NCBI GenBank assembly: GCA_963402885.1 | Contig: OY727095.1 | Span: 20,589,001-20,653,000 of the forward strand | DNA: 64,000 nucleotides | DNA from: Antedon bifida | Taxonomy: Eukaryota > Echinodermata > Crinoidea > Comatulida > Antedonidae | Direction of reading: 5' to 3' | Shown here: positions 50,734-61,106 of the stretch, one piece after another | How positions within the stretch are numbered: position 1 is the first letter of the stretch | How the letters are laid out: each line of letters starts with the position of its first letter | The notes under the pieces: generated by a model | Databases searched by the model: none | What the model was told of the DNA's origin: nothing | The model's input: only the letters and a program-made list of their open reading frames with translations | Position numbers and translations under genes: made by a program

Positions 50734-53700
50734 TCACTTGTCAAGTACAAAATCGTTAAGATGAGTGGGTAAGCGATGACTGCGAGTAGATCGTCTGGGT
50801 TCTATCACTGGTGGTGGAATAACGACTTTATGGAGGTCAGTGAGAGGGCGGACATCATCAGAAGCAGCAGGAGTTAAGAACTCTGAGTCGGTACCGGTAG
50901 GCAATGGATCAACCTGGTAAGCGTGATCGGCTGGGGTTGACAGCTCAATAGGTATGTTTGTACGCGGTGGCTCAGGAATTTGATAATCGTCATCGCTGTT
51001 CGAGTCCTCTTGGTAATAATGTTGCGATCGAGGAGATGGTGACGAGGGAACCTTGTAGCATTCAGTACGCTTGACTTTGTACGCCGTACTACGTAACTGA
51101 GAACCGATAAATTTGCGGATATTGCACCAAGTGTTATCAACCGACGTTACGAGATAACGATGACGGGCCTTTGACTTGTTGCGATCGGCTAAGACGTACA
51201 CAAGATCACCAACATCAATATCGGAGCTTGCTGGAAAACGGCCCGTTGGAGCCTTTGATCTTTCACTATGTGCATGATTGGCTAAACGACGTTTGTGCTG
51301 TGAGATAATTAATTGACTGTCAGACAGAGGAATTTGGTCGTTAGTAAATTGGTCGCGTTGTGTCCACATCTCCCTAGAAGAGAGACCACATGAGCGTAGT
51401 CGAGAGTTTAAGCAAGCCATAGTAATTTTGAGCATAGTTGGGGTGACTAATCCACCAGTGGGTTCTTGTGTAAGAAGTTCGTCTTCCACTTCACGTACGG
51501 CCTTTTCGGCGATTGGGTTCTTATTTGGGTTTTTGGTTCTTCCTAGCTCAATCATTATTCTGTGGTGCGCTAACAACTTATCGCTGACCAACGAAGCAAA
51601 TCCAGGAGCAGGGTCGGTGCGAATTACAGCGTGTGGGCCGTCAAGAGGCCTGAGCTCAATACAAAGGCGGATTAAACCGTCTCGTAGACTGTCGTGACGT
51701 TCGCTGTCGATAATGCACGCGACTGTAAATGATGTTACACACTCTCGCATCACTAGAATAAGTTGTCGTTCACGCTTAATTACATCAGCAGCGAAGGTGG
51801 TACCAACTGCATCGGGTGGGTCTCCGGTGGACTGCGGGATAACGGTATGTGGAATAGAGCGAAGGGCAGCGCAGTGGTGACATCTTGCTGAGATACGCTC
51901 CACAGAGGCATCCATGTCGAGAGCGAAGAAATATCTGCGAACGATCGTTTTAAGCTGATGGCACGAAGGGTGGTCAAAACGCAGATGAAGTGCTGTGAGA
52001 AGGCCCTCGAGGACATCACGAGGAACAACAATACATTCGCGTACGGGTGCGAGTGGCTCATCCCTACGAACGACCAAAAGACCATCCTTGGCTATGGTAG
52101 AAAACCGTAGAAGGCGCTTGACATCTTTAATGTTTGTGATTTTTTTGTGGGGGCGAGTACCCTGAGAAAGGTGAGCGTGAGTGCGTCGTAGGACCGAACA
52201 TTCAGACTGGATGGCCAGCCAAGCAGGACGACTAGTGAAAGGTAGCTTAGTGGAGCCAGATATAACGTCTTTAATGTTCACTTGGAAAACAACAGAGTCT
52301 TCGGTTTGTTGGACAAAAGAGCAGATTTGGCAAGAAGGAGCGTCACAAGGTTGTGCGTTCCTGCTCCCGAAGTCAGACGGCATATTTGCGGAACCTGCGA
52401 GGTGGTGAACAGATGCGTGATAGCGGCTAACAGTGGATAAGAAGGTAGAAACCCGAGGACTCACAGAGAATTCACCTCTGCACAACTTTTCGTAGGCTTG
52501 GACACACGGCTTACTGTCTGTCAAAATGTGTGCCTGATGTGCGGATTGTATGATAAATGGACTAAAGTGTTTTGTGGATGCGGCAATTGAAAGAGCTTCG
52601 ACTTCACATGGTAACCAGGTCATTTGTCGTCCGCGTAGTTTAGCGCTATAAAAACCAGCGAGTAATGGTTTGCTGTCACGGGAGACATACAAGGTGGAAG
52701 CTATGCCATATTTCTTGACGGCACCATCAGTAACAATCCACAATTGGTCACTTGCTCGTGGGATGGCAATCGTGTGTGGTGAGTTGAGGATAGATTGCGC
52801 ACTTGCGAAACTAGCGAGCAATTCGTCAGACCAGTCTATCTTCTCTTGGGATTGTCGTCCAGCGACAGCAGCTTCAAGAGGTGACAAAATAGGTGCACAT
52901 CGCGGGAGAACGCGAGATAGCATCTTAAATGCGCCAATGAACGATCGTAATCCGGTCACGGTGACTGGTCTCGGGCAGCTAGATAATGTTGAAATGCGAT
53001 GAGAGCTAGCTCGGAGTGTCCCTTGGCTCCATATCCACCCAAGAATGTTAGTAGTCTTAGGACAGATAACGGTTTTGGTAGCGGATAAATGTAGTCCTGA
53101 GTTGGATAGTGCATGAAGGATTCTTCTCCATACGTTCAAGACCTCTTCAACTGTATTACCGCCGCAGTAAAGATCATCAGCGAGTTTTGTAGCTGAACCT
53201 TCTTCTAAAAAATCACCCACTACTCTGCTTAGAAGTTCTTCCAATGCGGTCTCTGACCCCGGCATGCCCATTGCGCAACGGGTATATACCCGGACACCGT
53301 GAAATGGAGTGACGATTCCGCAATATTTCATGGACGGTTTTGAAAGTGGAATTTGGTAAAAAGCGTTGGTGAGATCCGTTGTTATAATGTATTTCCACTG
53401 TCCGATTTTAAGAAGAGTGGAGTCGACGTCAGTCATGAGTGACGGTTGTGGTTTGCTGTACCTGCCGACATCGGCAAAGGATGTCACTAATCTGGAACCG
53501 CCGTTGGGTTTCTTCACGAGGAATGACGGATTGAGATATTCTACAGCAACTCCAACATCTTCTGGACGGGCAAAAACTCCAAGTGTTTCGAGTTCGTCGA
53601 ATTTGTGTTGTAGTTCAAGGAGCTTGTCTCTTGCATACTGAGGAAGACGACCTTTGCGTTGTGGGGGTTGGACTGGTCCCATATTTACGGTGGCAACAAA

Positions 53701-55641
53701 CGGGCCTACAGCACCATTATAACCTTTAAAGGAAGGGTTGAAAATGTCATCATACTCCTTGTGGAGGCTAGTAAATTGTTCGAGTATGTTGCGAGGTAGA
53801 ATGCTATCCGGATCCAGCTTAATGCTATCAGAGAAGCAAGTGTGAACTGTTGTAGTGTTAAGCTTTGGTGGTTTAATCGGGGATGATGAAGTGTCAGGTA
53901 GGTTAGGTGTAAACACAGGGCTAGCTTGGCAAAACTGTTCATGGCGTGAAAGCACTTTGGGTTCGTCTGACAGGTTAGGAATGCGAATTCGTCCGGCAAC
54001 GCACGATATGATACGTGGTTCAGGCCAAACATGAGATGGCAAAGATGTTTTCGAGATTGGTGCATCAATGCGAGGTTCAATAGCAACAGTGTCTATGTCG
54101 GTGAGGTCATTTGGGAGTGAAAGTTCAATGTAACTACCTGGCCATATCACAGTGCGTGTTGAAGGAGCACGGAGAACATGAGCGCGTTTGATCGAGTGGC
54201 GTTCGGACGAAGTGGTAGGCAAGGAGCCATAGATGTATGTTGTGCCATCGGCCATAACTACTTGACGCTTAGCGGGGCGGATAGAAATATCATTCTGTTC
54301 CATGAACGGTGTACCAGCGAGTAGCTCAACGTCGAGGTCCTTAACGACGAGGCCATTGAAAGTCAAGTCTTTATTGTCACGTGTAAAGGTGACGTTTGTC
54401 TCGCCCATAACCTGTAACTGTGAAGATCCATCGGCTTGGTGTGCTGATTGACTACTGGGCTTAATCTGAACGCCAAGTAAACGTGCAGTTGATTCACGGA
54501 TCATGTTGCCAGTAGCACCGCTGTCTATAGTAATATGTACGGTATTATAGCCGTGAAAGGCTTCGAGATATGGCGACTGACGTACCTGTATTCGAAGAGC
54601 TGAGGATGAACCAGATGGTGGGTCGTTGGGATCCTCGACACGGGTGGAATCCTGTTCATAGCAGTAGCTGTCGTCATCGTCGAAGATGTTTGCGGCCCGG
54701 GCACGTGCCATGTAGCGGCGGTCACGTTCCGGAAGGAACTTGCACTCACTGAGAAAGTGGCGGTCTGGTCGTCCACCTTGTTTACAAAATGGGCAGCATT
54801 TATTTGGTTTGTTATTGTATGTCTGAGTATTGAATGTCTTAGGTGGGTAGCGGGAACGCGGTGGTTGAGAAGGAAGAGAAGCTGGTCTTTGAAACGGTAA
54901 AATCGCTGAACGCATGACTCTTGTGTCATCGGAAGTTTTGATTTCTTCTAATAGGGAAGTCATAGCTTGTGAAATTTCAGGCTTGATGGACGCCAGTGTA
55001 CGTGAGCGAAGCTCTGTGCCATACCTCTGTTTGACGAGTTGGGGAAGTGAAGGGTGAACTAAGCGTAGCCATGTCAGTGTGAGTAGGTTTTCAAGTGAAG
55101 GGGTGAGTTCTTCGTCTTCCGTAATAGGTTGATTGTGGTGAGTTATAACACTGTCTGCTTGAAGAAGATTGTCATCAATGAAAGCTAGCAAACGTTGGTA
55201 TAGATCCTCTGGGCGTTCATCTGGGCCCAGACTAATGTTAGCAAACTCTAAGAAATGAGCCCCACTAGATTGGAACCCGTAATGTAATCGTATGCACTGC
55301 CAGATGCAAGGTAGTGATGTGGATGATTTTACGATAGTGTTTCTTGAGATTACAGGGCAATAGTTAGCAATTTGACCTAACATTAGTTCCAACATGGTTA
55401 CTTTCTGTTGTGCAGATAAAGCATTAGCTACGTTGTCTTCAAAACCATTGTCATCAGTGAACCCTCGGAGTGGGGAAGCTCTGGTTTTCTTGCCCCACGA
55501 AAAACCTTCCACCAGGAAATTGGCGAATTTAGTGTCTAATGTTAACGTGTACATGAGGTTTTGACGCCAATTCTCAAATGTGTTTATTGTTTCGTTTTTA
55601 CCTAAGCACCATTGCTTGGGGGCACGATTGGATGCAGCCAT
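50734..55641 (-). CDS. Gag-Pol polyprotein of LTR retrotransposon
   Basis: 1,635 codons in one frame from ATG (MAASNRAP) to stop, gag and pol fused without frameshift. Visible domains: gag about 1-280, then a zinc knuckle C283-x2-C286-x8-H295-x4-C300 (unusually long spacing before His). Aspartic protease with DSGAT, D373. Reverse transcriptase about 690-870 with TTDLTNAFYQIP (D756) and the LADD box (D822, D823). RNase H about 965-1090 (D972 in IVTDGA, a Glu at about 1013-1015, D1042 in TDSK). Integrase zinc finger H1219-x4-H1224-x29-C1254-x2-C1257, and core D1286, D1343, E1379, a DD(35)E spacing. No envelope gene or chromodomain is seen. Every catalytic residue I looked for is present, so the element may be competent. 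The GC content is clearly higher than in the flanking host exon. Confidence 0.93.
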   Translation of the reverse strand: MAASNRAPKQWCLGKNETINTFENWRQNLMYTLTLDTKFANFLVEGFSWGKKTRASPLRGFTDDNGFEDNVANALSAQQKVTMLELMLGQIANYCPVISRNTIVKSSTSLPCIWQCIRLHYGFQSSGAHFLEFANISLGPDERPEDLYQRLLAFIDDNLLQADSVITHHNQPITEDEELTPSLENLLTLTWLRLVHPSLPQLVKQRYGTELRSRTLASIKPEISQAMTSLLEEIKTSDDTRVMRSAILPFQRPASLPSQPPRSRYPPKTFNTQTYNNKPNKCCPFCKQGGRPDRHFLSECKFLPERDRRYMARARAANIFDDDDSYCYEQDSTRVEDPNDPPSGSSSALRIQVRQSPYLEAFHGYNTVHITIDSGATGNMIRESTARLLGVQIKPSSQSAHQADGSSQLQVMGETNVTFTRDNKDLTFNGLVVKDLDVELLAGTPFMEQNDISIRPAKRQVVMADGTTYIYGSLPTTSSERHSIKRAHVLRAPSTRTVIWPGSYIELSLPNDLTDIDTVAIEPRIDAPISKTSLPSHVWPEPRIISCVAGRIRIPNLSDEPKVLSRHEQFCQASPVFTPNLPDTSSSPIKPPKLNTTTVHTCFSDSIKLDPDSILPRNILEQFTSLHKEYDDIFNPSFKGYNGAVGPFVATVNMGPVQPPQRKGRLPQYARDKLLELQHKFDELETLGVFARPEDVGVAVEYLNPSFLVKKPNGGSRLVTSFADVGRYSKPQPSLMTDVDSTLLKIGQWKYIITTDLTNAFYQIPLSKPSMKYCGIVTPFHGVRVYTRCAMGMPGSETALEELLSRVVGDFLEEGSATKLADDLYCGGNTVEEVLNVWRRILHALSNSGLHLSATKTVICPKTTNILGWIWSQGTLRASSHRISTLSSCPRPVTVTGLRSFIGAFKMLSRVLPRCAPILSPLEAAVAGRQSQEKIDWSDELLASFASAQSILNSPHTIAIPRASDQLWIVTDGAVKKYGIASTLYVSRDSKPLLAGFYSAKLRGRQMTWLPCEVEALSIAASTKHFSPFIIQSAHQAHILTDSKPCVQAYEKLCRGEFSVSPRVSTFLSTVSRYHASVHHLAGSANMPSDFGSRNAQPCDAPSCQICSFVQQTEDSVVFQVNIKDVISGSTKLPFTSRPAWLAIQSECSVLRRTHAHLSQGTRPHKKITNIKDVKRLLRFSTIAKDGLLVVRRDEPLAPVRECIVVPRDVLEGLLTALHLRFDHPSCHQLKTIVRRYFFALDMDASVERISARCHHCAALRSIPHTVIPQSTGDPPDAVGTTFAADVIKRERQLILVMRECVTSFTVACIIDSERHDSLRDGLIRLCIELRPLDGPHAVIRTDPAPGFASLVSDKLLAHHRIMIELGRTKNPNKNPIAEKAVREVEDELLTQEPTGGLVTPTMLKITMACLNSRLRSCGLSSREMWTQRDQFTNDQIPLSDSQLIISQHKRRLANHAHSERSKAPTGRFPASSDIDVGDLVYVLADRNKSKARHRYLVTSVDNTWCNIRKFIGSQLRSTAYKVKRTECYKVPSSPSPRSQHYYQEDSNSDDDYQIPEPPRTNIPIELSTPADHAYQVDPLPTGTDSEFLTPAASDDVRPLTDLHKVVIPPPVIEPRRSTRSHRLPTHLNDFVLDK

Positions 55642-55864
55642 TGTTGTGGTGTTTATACAAAGTGTACTGAATGAAAACGTTATTCCTCTATTGACGAACG
55701 GAGAATTACAGCGACGGCAGTATGCGCCGGTCAGTTGCTCGCCTGTGGATGTGCGATAACGGCAGTATAAGTACTATAGTTATAGGCTAGGCCTAGGTCT
55801 GCCTCCTGTGTAGACGGTAAGTCGATATTCTTGTGGGCAGTAAAATGTGTTGCGTAGGATTTTC

Positions 55865-55884
55865 GTCTCCTGACGCTGCCACCA
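55865..55884 (-). other. Primer binding site-like sequence
   Basis: On the element strand TGGTGGCAGCGTCAGG follows the 5' LTR without spacer. It has the expected TGG start that pairs with a tRNA CCA end; the tRNA is not identified. Confidence 0.6.
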
Positions 55885-56066
55885 CGCCAACTTGGTAATA
55901 ATATAGACAATACTCACACAGATAATACAACTGAATAACCGATACTTGAGGTATAACAATAATGTAACTTTATTAACAAAGCAAACAGTAAACATTCGTA
56001 TGTAAAACAACAACAACGAGGCGGCTCATATGGAGCGCCGTACGTGACATAACAGCCAAACTGGCG
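55885..56066 (-). repeat. 5' LTR of the retrotransposon
   Basis: 182 bp, identical base for base to the 3' LTR at 50,389-50,570. Preceded (on +, followed) by the CAG duplication and NLR coding sequence. Confidence 0.93.
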
Positions 56067-56645
56067 CAGATTTAAATTTCAATAATTGTAATGGTTTTTT
56101 AGCATCTTGCTTTAACTCATCTAATCCATCTAATAGTATAACTATTTCATTCCCCTTTTCTATCATGAACGTTTTTATTAATTCTTTAGGTTCCTCATTG
56201 GATATCTTTTTGATATGGTTAGCAAATATTTCAAGGTCAATTTCACCAACAATAGTATCTATGATTGTCTTTCCTGGCTCTATGTCTCTGATATTTAACA
56301 GAAACAACACTTTGTCAGCAAATGTATCATCATTATTAGTAGCCCAGTTATAAGTAATGTGTCTAAGAAGGGTTGTCTTTCCCATCCCCCCTTTACCTGT
56401 TATTAGAACTTTACATGAACTTCTATATTTTATCATCTTCAACACATGTACTAAATTTGTTGGTTTAGCATCTTGCCGCCTTGTTGCTTGGTCAACCTGT
56501 TTTTGTTTTGTAGATTGAAGTAACTTGAGATCTGTGAATACGTCTGCAATGTTAACTTTGTGTTCTTCATTAAAAACTGCTGTTCCCAGTAGATGCATAT
56601 CTTGATATGATTGTTTTTTGTGTTCTTTCAAGAACGTCTTGATAA
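56067..56645 (-). pseudogene. Giant NLR, NACHT exon N-terminal half (interrupted by LTR element)
   Basis: The acceptor TTTAACAG is at 56,646-56,653 and the exon starts at 56,645 in phase 1 (G+TT, then IKTFLKEHKK). It encodes the P-loop ITGKGGMGKTTLLR (Walker A, about 15 residues after VHVLKMIKYRSS) and IVILLDGLDEL (Walker B), typical of the STAND/NACHT NTPase that drives NLR oligomerisation. The frame runs LLKFKS and is then broken by the LTR at 56,066. With the element and one CAG copy removed it continues DYKNTTIITSRP at 50,385 in frame. As it stands the exon reads into the LTR and stops at 56,026. Confidence 0.9.
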
Positions 56646-56979
56646 CTGTTAAATAAAATTAGTAAGTTTCAAGTTAGTAAAGATAAATGAAACAGCATCT
56701 TTTCTATGAATGTTTTTTTTTAATAGAAAATATAAATATATAGTAATTCATAACTTTGTTATAACTTAATTCTGGTCTAGGAAGAAGTTTACCTTCTCTG
56801 TAGTTATTTAAACTCAGCTGTATACCACCCAAAATATACAATTAATTACAGTATGTTCCAAGTCCAATTGTATGACACCAACCATAATTTACAATCAAGT
56901 TCAATTATAATAAATTTTAGATTTTGGCATATTGTTTGCAAATGCAATTTTATTTTTGTTGCCAAAATTGATAAAATAC

Positions 56980-57027
56980 CTTTATCTATTGGTGATAGCT
57001 TCATTATTCTTTCAGTAGATTCTGCAA
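56980..57027 (-). CDS. NLR linker mini-exon 2
   Basis: A 48-bp exon between acceptor TATTTAG and donor G|GTATTT, phase 1 at both ends. It encodes AESTERIMKLSPIDK and is clearly homologous to mini-exon 1 (VESKERVMK...LSPTDK). It links the second tandem-DED-like exon to the NACHT exon. Evidence is splice sites, phase and homology; no transcript is available. Confidence 0.75.
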
Positions 57028-57234
57028 CTAAATATAAAAAATATTAGCTTTAAAATATCACATTGAACTGGACTAGTCTTTATTCTGAAAAAAAAAGCCC
57101 TAATTTTCACAAATATTTTAGAAATGTAATGGGGAAAAGGAAAAAGGAATGGGGAAAAAGAACGAGAAAAAGAAAAGGAGACAATGACAAAATAAGGAAG
57201 TGAAAAAAATATAAAAAAATAAATTTTAAGAAAT

Positions 57235-57335
57235 ATGGCTCACAACATTTTTTGTCAATGATTGTTCTCTCTTTAAAGTCCTTAATCAAACTCTAGCTGT
57301 TTTGATATTTTTGATATTTCTTTACTGGCACAGTG
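57235..57335 (-). pseudogene. Relic of a third tandem-DED exon inside an intron
   Basis: Within the intron 57,028-57,357 the minus strand reads PVKKYQKYQNS, a TAG stop, then SLIKDFKERTIIDKK. This parallels PIKKYQDSW then SLITDFEDRKIIDEDFKK of the exon at 60,573-61,106, with the stop at the Trp position. No splice sites or flanking domain remain. Confidence 0.7.
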
Positions 57336-57357
57336 AGTAATAAGAAATAATACATAC

Positions 57358-57900
57358 CAAGTAGTCTCTGTGTAGTGGATTTTCCAAGAAGATGTGCAAA
57401 CTTATCTATGTGTGCAGGTGTGTTTAGGAGTTTTTCTCTCTCTAGTATTAGCACAGAATCCCAAATATTTGTCGATTTAAATGTTTTCAGTACATCATAA
57501 TTATGATTAACTTTCCTCAACTCATTTTTTCCACAGTCTCTTAAAACCTGGAATAGTTGTTGTCGAAACAATGACAGCCTTTCGTCATCAACAGGTTCAA
57601 CATTGTTATCTATCATATATTGAATTACCAGATCTTCAGCCTCTCTAAAACCGGTTAAAATTGCAATATCCAACAGAACAGTAAATTTATAAGGTGTGAT
57701 TTTACCAGTTCGTTGAAGTTCATTCAATAAAAGAATTCTTCTACCATCATCACGGGTAAAATCTTCCACACATATCTTATCACACAGGCAGAATGTCAAC
57801 CACTTGTAAAACTGACCCTTATAGATATTGCTAAGTTCATATTTTAAAGTTTGGAACTTATCCTTAAGGTACAAGGCATCAACATCTGCTTCAGTTTTGT
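57358..57900 (-). CDS. NLR exon with second tandem DED-like pair
   Basis: 543 bp, acceptor TTTTTTGCAG at 57,901, donor G|GTATGT, phase 1 to phase 1. The first domain runs from about KFQTLKYELSNIYK through LLLNELQRTGKITPYKFTVL to DIAILTGFREAEDLV, with the helix pattern of a death effector domain (LFxxLExxGxLxxxNLxxL type). The second starts LSLFRQQLFQVLRDCGKNEL and runs to LLGKSTTQRLL, and aligns with the second domain of the exon at 60,573. Death-fold domains of NLRs recruit caspases or adaptors by homotypic contact. The DED versus other death-fold assignment is from pattern only. Confidence 0.78.
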
Positions 57901-58247
57901 CTGCAAAAAATAAAATAAAGCAATCTTATAAAATATTAGAATGTATAAATCTTATAAAATAATGTGTGTTCCAACTTGATATTAAACTGATCATCAACAT
58001 AGGATCAATCTAGACGGTATATGAAGACACTACAGCACAAACTTGATATTCAGATTTTACCTTGTAGTGAGCTTTGCATCGGTAGATGAAAAGAGGACGG
58101 TAGAGAGAAGAAACAGTAACATATACCTGCGCATGCGTCTAGGCCCAGTAGAAGTATTTAATTTAATTGGTGTACATTAAATAATTATAAAATTCAAATA
58201 TTCTTATGTGTTTAATTTTTTTTATACAACATTCAATGTTATTATAC

Positions 58248-58322
58248 CTTTATCTGTTGGTGATAGTTGTTGTTCCCAGTTTAAAGAAGAAGGCTTCATT
58301 ACTCTTTCCTTTGATTCCACAT
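58248..58322 (-). CDS. NLR linker mini-exon 1
   Basis: A 75-bp exon, acceptor AAATTTAG, donor G|GTATAA, phase 1 to phase 1. It encodes VESKERVMKPSS, NWEQQ and LSPTDK. It is homologous to mini-exon 2 with an extra internal segment of about nine residues. It joins the two tandem-DED-like exons. Confidence 0.75.
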
Positions 58323-59368
58323 CTAAATTTAACAAAAATATCAATACAATATAATCAATGTCAATACGTCACAGTTTGTATGATTTATGTTTATAAAAGT
58401 GAAAAGAAATATATCTTGTATCTTGTGAAAAGGGGGCCATGGGGATGTCACATACCAGCACTCACTGTATGGCTATGATTTCAACCACCTAAAAGATTTT
58501 GTTATTATTGGCATTTTAATGATATTCTTGTTGGGAAAATAGAATAATGAATAACCTAATTAATATGCAATACGTTAAATAGATTACACCAATTTTATGC
58601 TATCCATGTATAATTGCATGCTTTAATGTCTCTTCACTCTTTGTTCATTGACTCTTTGCCAATAGAATAAATTAGAATAACGAATAACCTAATGAATATG
58701 TAATATACTAAATAACCACAAAGACACCTATTCTATGCTGTCCATGTATAATTACATGATTTAATGTCTCTTTACATTTTGTTCATTTGCTCCATTGTCA
58801 TTTAATTAATTTTTGTTCAGTTTGTTGATATAAATTGATATATTTATGAAATGAATAGGTGTTGTAGGTAAAATTAATTTTATTTAAGACTCAGACAGAG
58901 GTAACATACAAAGGCAGCTACATATCAAATGTAAACTACAGAATACTACTGTAGTAAAGTATACACAATTTTAAAAGAAAACAAAATTACTACAATATTG
59001 TAAATATTAAACAGTTCAATGTTTTTTTCTTTTCTAAATTGTTACTATGTCACTTTGTATTATGTTTCAGGCTTGCCCAACACAAGTCCTCCTTCATAGG
59101 GATCAAGCCTTCTTTCAATGTTACGTTGTCATATTATATATCTCCTTTTATTTTGTTACTGTCATTGAAAGTAAAAAAAATAAATGTTTAAATGCAATGT
59201 TACTTTTAAATATCCTAAGATGTATCTCAGAATTTGAAGATTTCTGTAATTTTAAATTAAGGCCAAATCATAATAAAATAAAGGCAACGTTTGAATCTGC
59301 CTCAAAAGACATTGTTCTGTATTACACTACTAACGTCACTAATTTTATTTTAATTTTATTTATTTGAT
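58323..59368. other. Intron DNA with a diverged ~133-bp tandem duplication
   Basis: 'aataacctaa(t)...atgc(t)atccatgtataatt(g/a)catg..tttaatgtctctt' occurs at about 58,543 and 58,675. The 106-aa plus-strand ORF at 59,047-59,367 has no recognisable family and lies in the NLR intron. Confidence 0.55.
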
Positions 59369-60510
59369 TTCAAAAATAATTTACGAGGATGGTCCAATTG
59401 ATCATTAGGGACCCTCATAAAAATACAACATGACGAGACATAAACATGTAACAATAAAAATTAAATTAAAATAAATATAATTCATAAGGATAAAAGCACA
59501 ACAAAATTAGAATAAAAAATTAAAAGAATAAAATTGACCATCTCAGAAGAAAAAGATAGGAAAAGAAAGCAACTAAAAAAGAAGATGGTTCTTGTACAGA
59601 CATTTGAAGGAAGAGTAAGATGAAGCAAGTCGGATATCTAAAGGAAGAGGATTTAAAAAAGTTGGAGCATTGAAGCTAAAAGACTGTTTGAAAAGTTTCA
59701 AGTAAGGTCTATAGATAAGGAGATCATCGTTAATGATCTGCCGTGTGGCCATGCGCCCATTAGATGTGATCTTAGCAAGTAATTGAGAGAGCAAAATTAT
59801 GGAGAGCTTTAAAAGTAAGTGAAAAGAAGTTGGAGAAGGACACGAATAGCTTTGTTTTGGAATTTAATGGTAGCTAATGGTAGAAGAGGTTTAGACCCAC
59901 AGACAGAGCAATAGTAGTCAAGTCAAGAAATCAAGAATTATACAAGATGTGAAGGGAGGAACTTTTAGTAAATTTGGAGGTAAGAGCAAGTAAGTAGGTA
60001 ATTGAGTTTATTTTTTTTGCAGAGCGATGATGGGATTTCCAGGTAAGAGTATTATCAATGATAATGCCAAGGTGTTTATGAGAGGTAACAGATTGGATAG
60101 GGGAGTCATCAAGGCTGGGGTAAATTCAGTTGCTAGCTCTTAGCTTAGAAGGAGAGCCTAGAAGCATAGGTTTTTTTTGTTGCTAACATTAAGAGAATCT
60201 TGTTAGACTTAAGCCAGAGAGAGAGAGAGAGAGAGAGAAGTTGAAGAGCAGAGTTTAGTTTCTGTGTGGATGTGTTAGTAAGTGTAATAGATGATGGTAT
60301 CATCGGCATACAATCAACATTAATACATTGATCAAAAGAAGTAAGAGCATAAGGAAGATCATTAATGTAGATAGAGAAGAAAAGGGGTCCTATGATAGAT
60401 CCTTGGGGAACACCGGTAGAGTAAAATTCAATAGAAGATAGAGTCTGACCAAAGAGAACTTGTTGGGAGCGACCATTAAGATAAGAATGAAGCCTACCGA
60501 TACTTAAAGG
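59369..60510 (-). pseudogene. 5'-truncated LINE (non-LTR retrotransposon) fragment
   Basis: The minus strand shows reverse transcriptase motifs: SYLNGRSQQVLFGQ, then GVPQGSIIGPLFFSIYINDL at about 60,365-60,420, and YADDTI at about 60,297-60,312 in a different frame, so frameshifted. Stops are frequent downstream. The 3' end near 59,369-59,400 reads 'gaccatcctcgtaaatta' without a poly-A tail. It lies in the first large NLR intron, antisense to nothing coding. The CR1/Jockey/RTE clade is not resolved. Confidence 0.75.
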
Positions 60511-60572
60511 AAAAACGCCATAGTAGGGTAGTTTGATTAATTAATTAATATTCAATAAACAAATAAACTAAC

Positions 60573-61106
60573 CATCAATGAAAATCCTCTTAGCTCCTGT
60601 CATTTCATTTCTTTCTAAACTTGTAAGAAATTTCTCCATCTTTTTAAAATCCTCATCAATGATTTTTCTGTCCTCAAAATCAGTAATCAAACTCCAGCTG
60701 TCTTGATATTTTTTTATTGGATTGTTATATAAAGAATTTAGTGTGGATACTTCATCCTCTTTAAGTTCTAATCCCAGCTGATAAACTTTTTGTCTGTATG
60801 GTGTCAACATCGATACCACATGTTTCTTAATATCTTCCGGAGGTTGATTCTCAACATTTGACTTGAAGCCAAATTGCTTGGTTATCTTTATTGTGTCATA
60901 TAGAATAGTAAAATTTGATGAACTCAAACTTCCAGATCCTGTTAAATCCTGTAGTAGATCTATAACACTTTTAGCATTACCCAACTCCACATTAGACATG
61001 TTCAGATGGTCTTTGTATAAAAGTTTCAATCTTGTGAGATATTCACTTCGATCATACCAATTTGCTATATCAGTCACCAGTTGCCTGAAATCATCCTCAG
61101 AGATTT
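60573..61106 (-). CDS. NLR exon with first tandem DED-like pair
   Basis: 534 bp, acceptor TATTATAG at 61,107, donor G|GTTAGT, phase 1 to phase 1. With the start exon it begins MASTK-E-ISEDDFRQLV. Domain 1: LVTDIANWYDRSEYLTRLKL through SVIDLLQDLTGSGSLSSSNF to TIKITKQFGF. Domain 2: YRQKVYQLGLELKEDEVSTL through SLYNNPIKKYQDSWSLITDF to FLTSLERNEMTGAKRI, ending FID. Both fit the helical pattern of death effector domains. The open frame continues upstream to 61,179 but the phase and the MASTK exon favour 61,106. Likely role: signalling by homotypic death-fold contact. Confidence 0.75.

Larger units (their letters stand above)
50389..56066 (-). mobile_element. Full-length LTR retrotransposon (Ty3/gypsy-like), 5,678 bp
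   Basis: Bounded by two identical 182-bp LTRs and flanked by CAG on both sides (50,386-50,388 and 56,067-56,069), an apparent 3-bp target duplication. It carries one intact gag-pol frame. On its own (minus) strand the 5' LTR is followed at once by TGGTGGCAGCGTCAGG, a primer-binding-site-like start (TGG). A purine-rich tract GAGAAAAGGAAAAAAGG lies just before the 3' LTR. It is inserted in the NACHT exon of the NLR. Identical LTRs and the open ORF indicate a recent insertion. The PR-RT-RH-IN order fits Ty3/gypsy; BEL/Pao shares that order and is the alternative. Confidence 0.93.

Noticed and set aside
50386..56070. 4-bp GCGC target duplication for the LTR element
   Set aside because: It would give LTR ends CA...TG, leave a gap before the PBS-like TGG and put the restored NACHT reading out of frame. 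CAG as the duplication gives an in-frame join.
58206..58478. 90-codon plus-strand ORF
   Set aside because: It is antisense to linker mini-exon 1, which has splice sites, correct phase and a homologous partner.
59047..59367. 106-codon plus-strand ORF as a gene
   Set aside because: Intron location, AT-driven composition and no recognisable motif.
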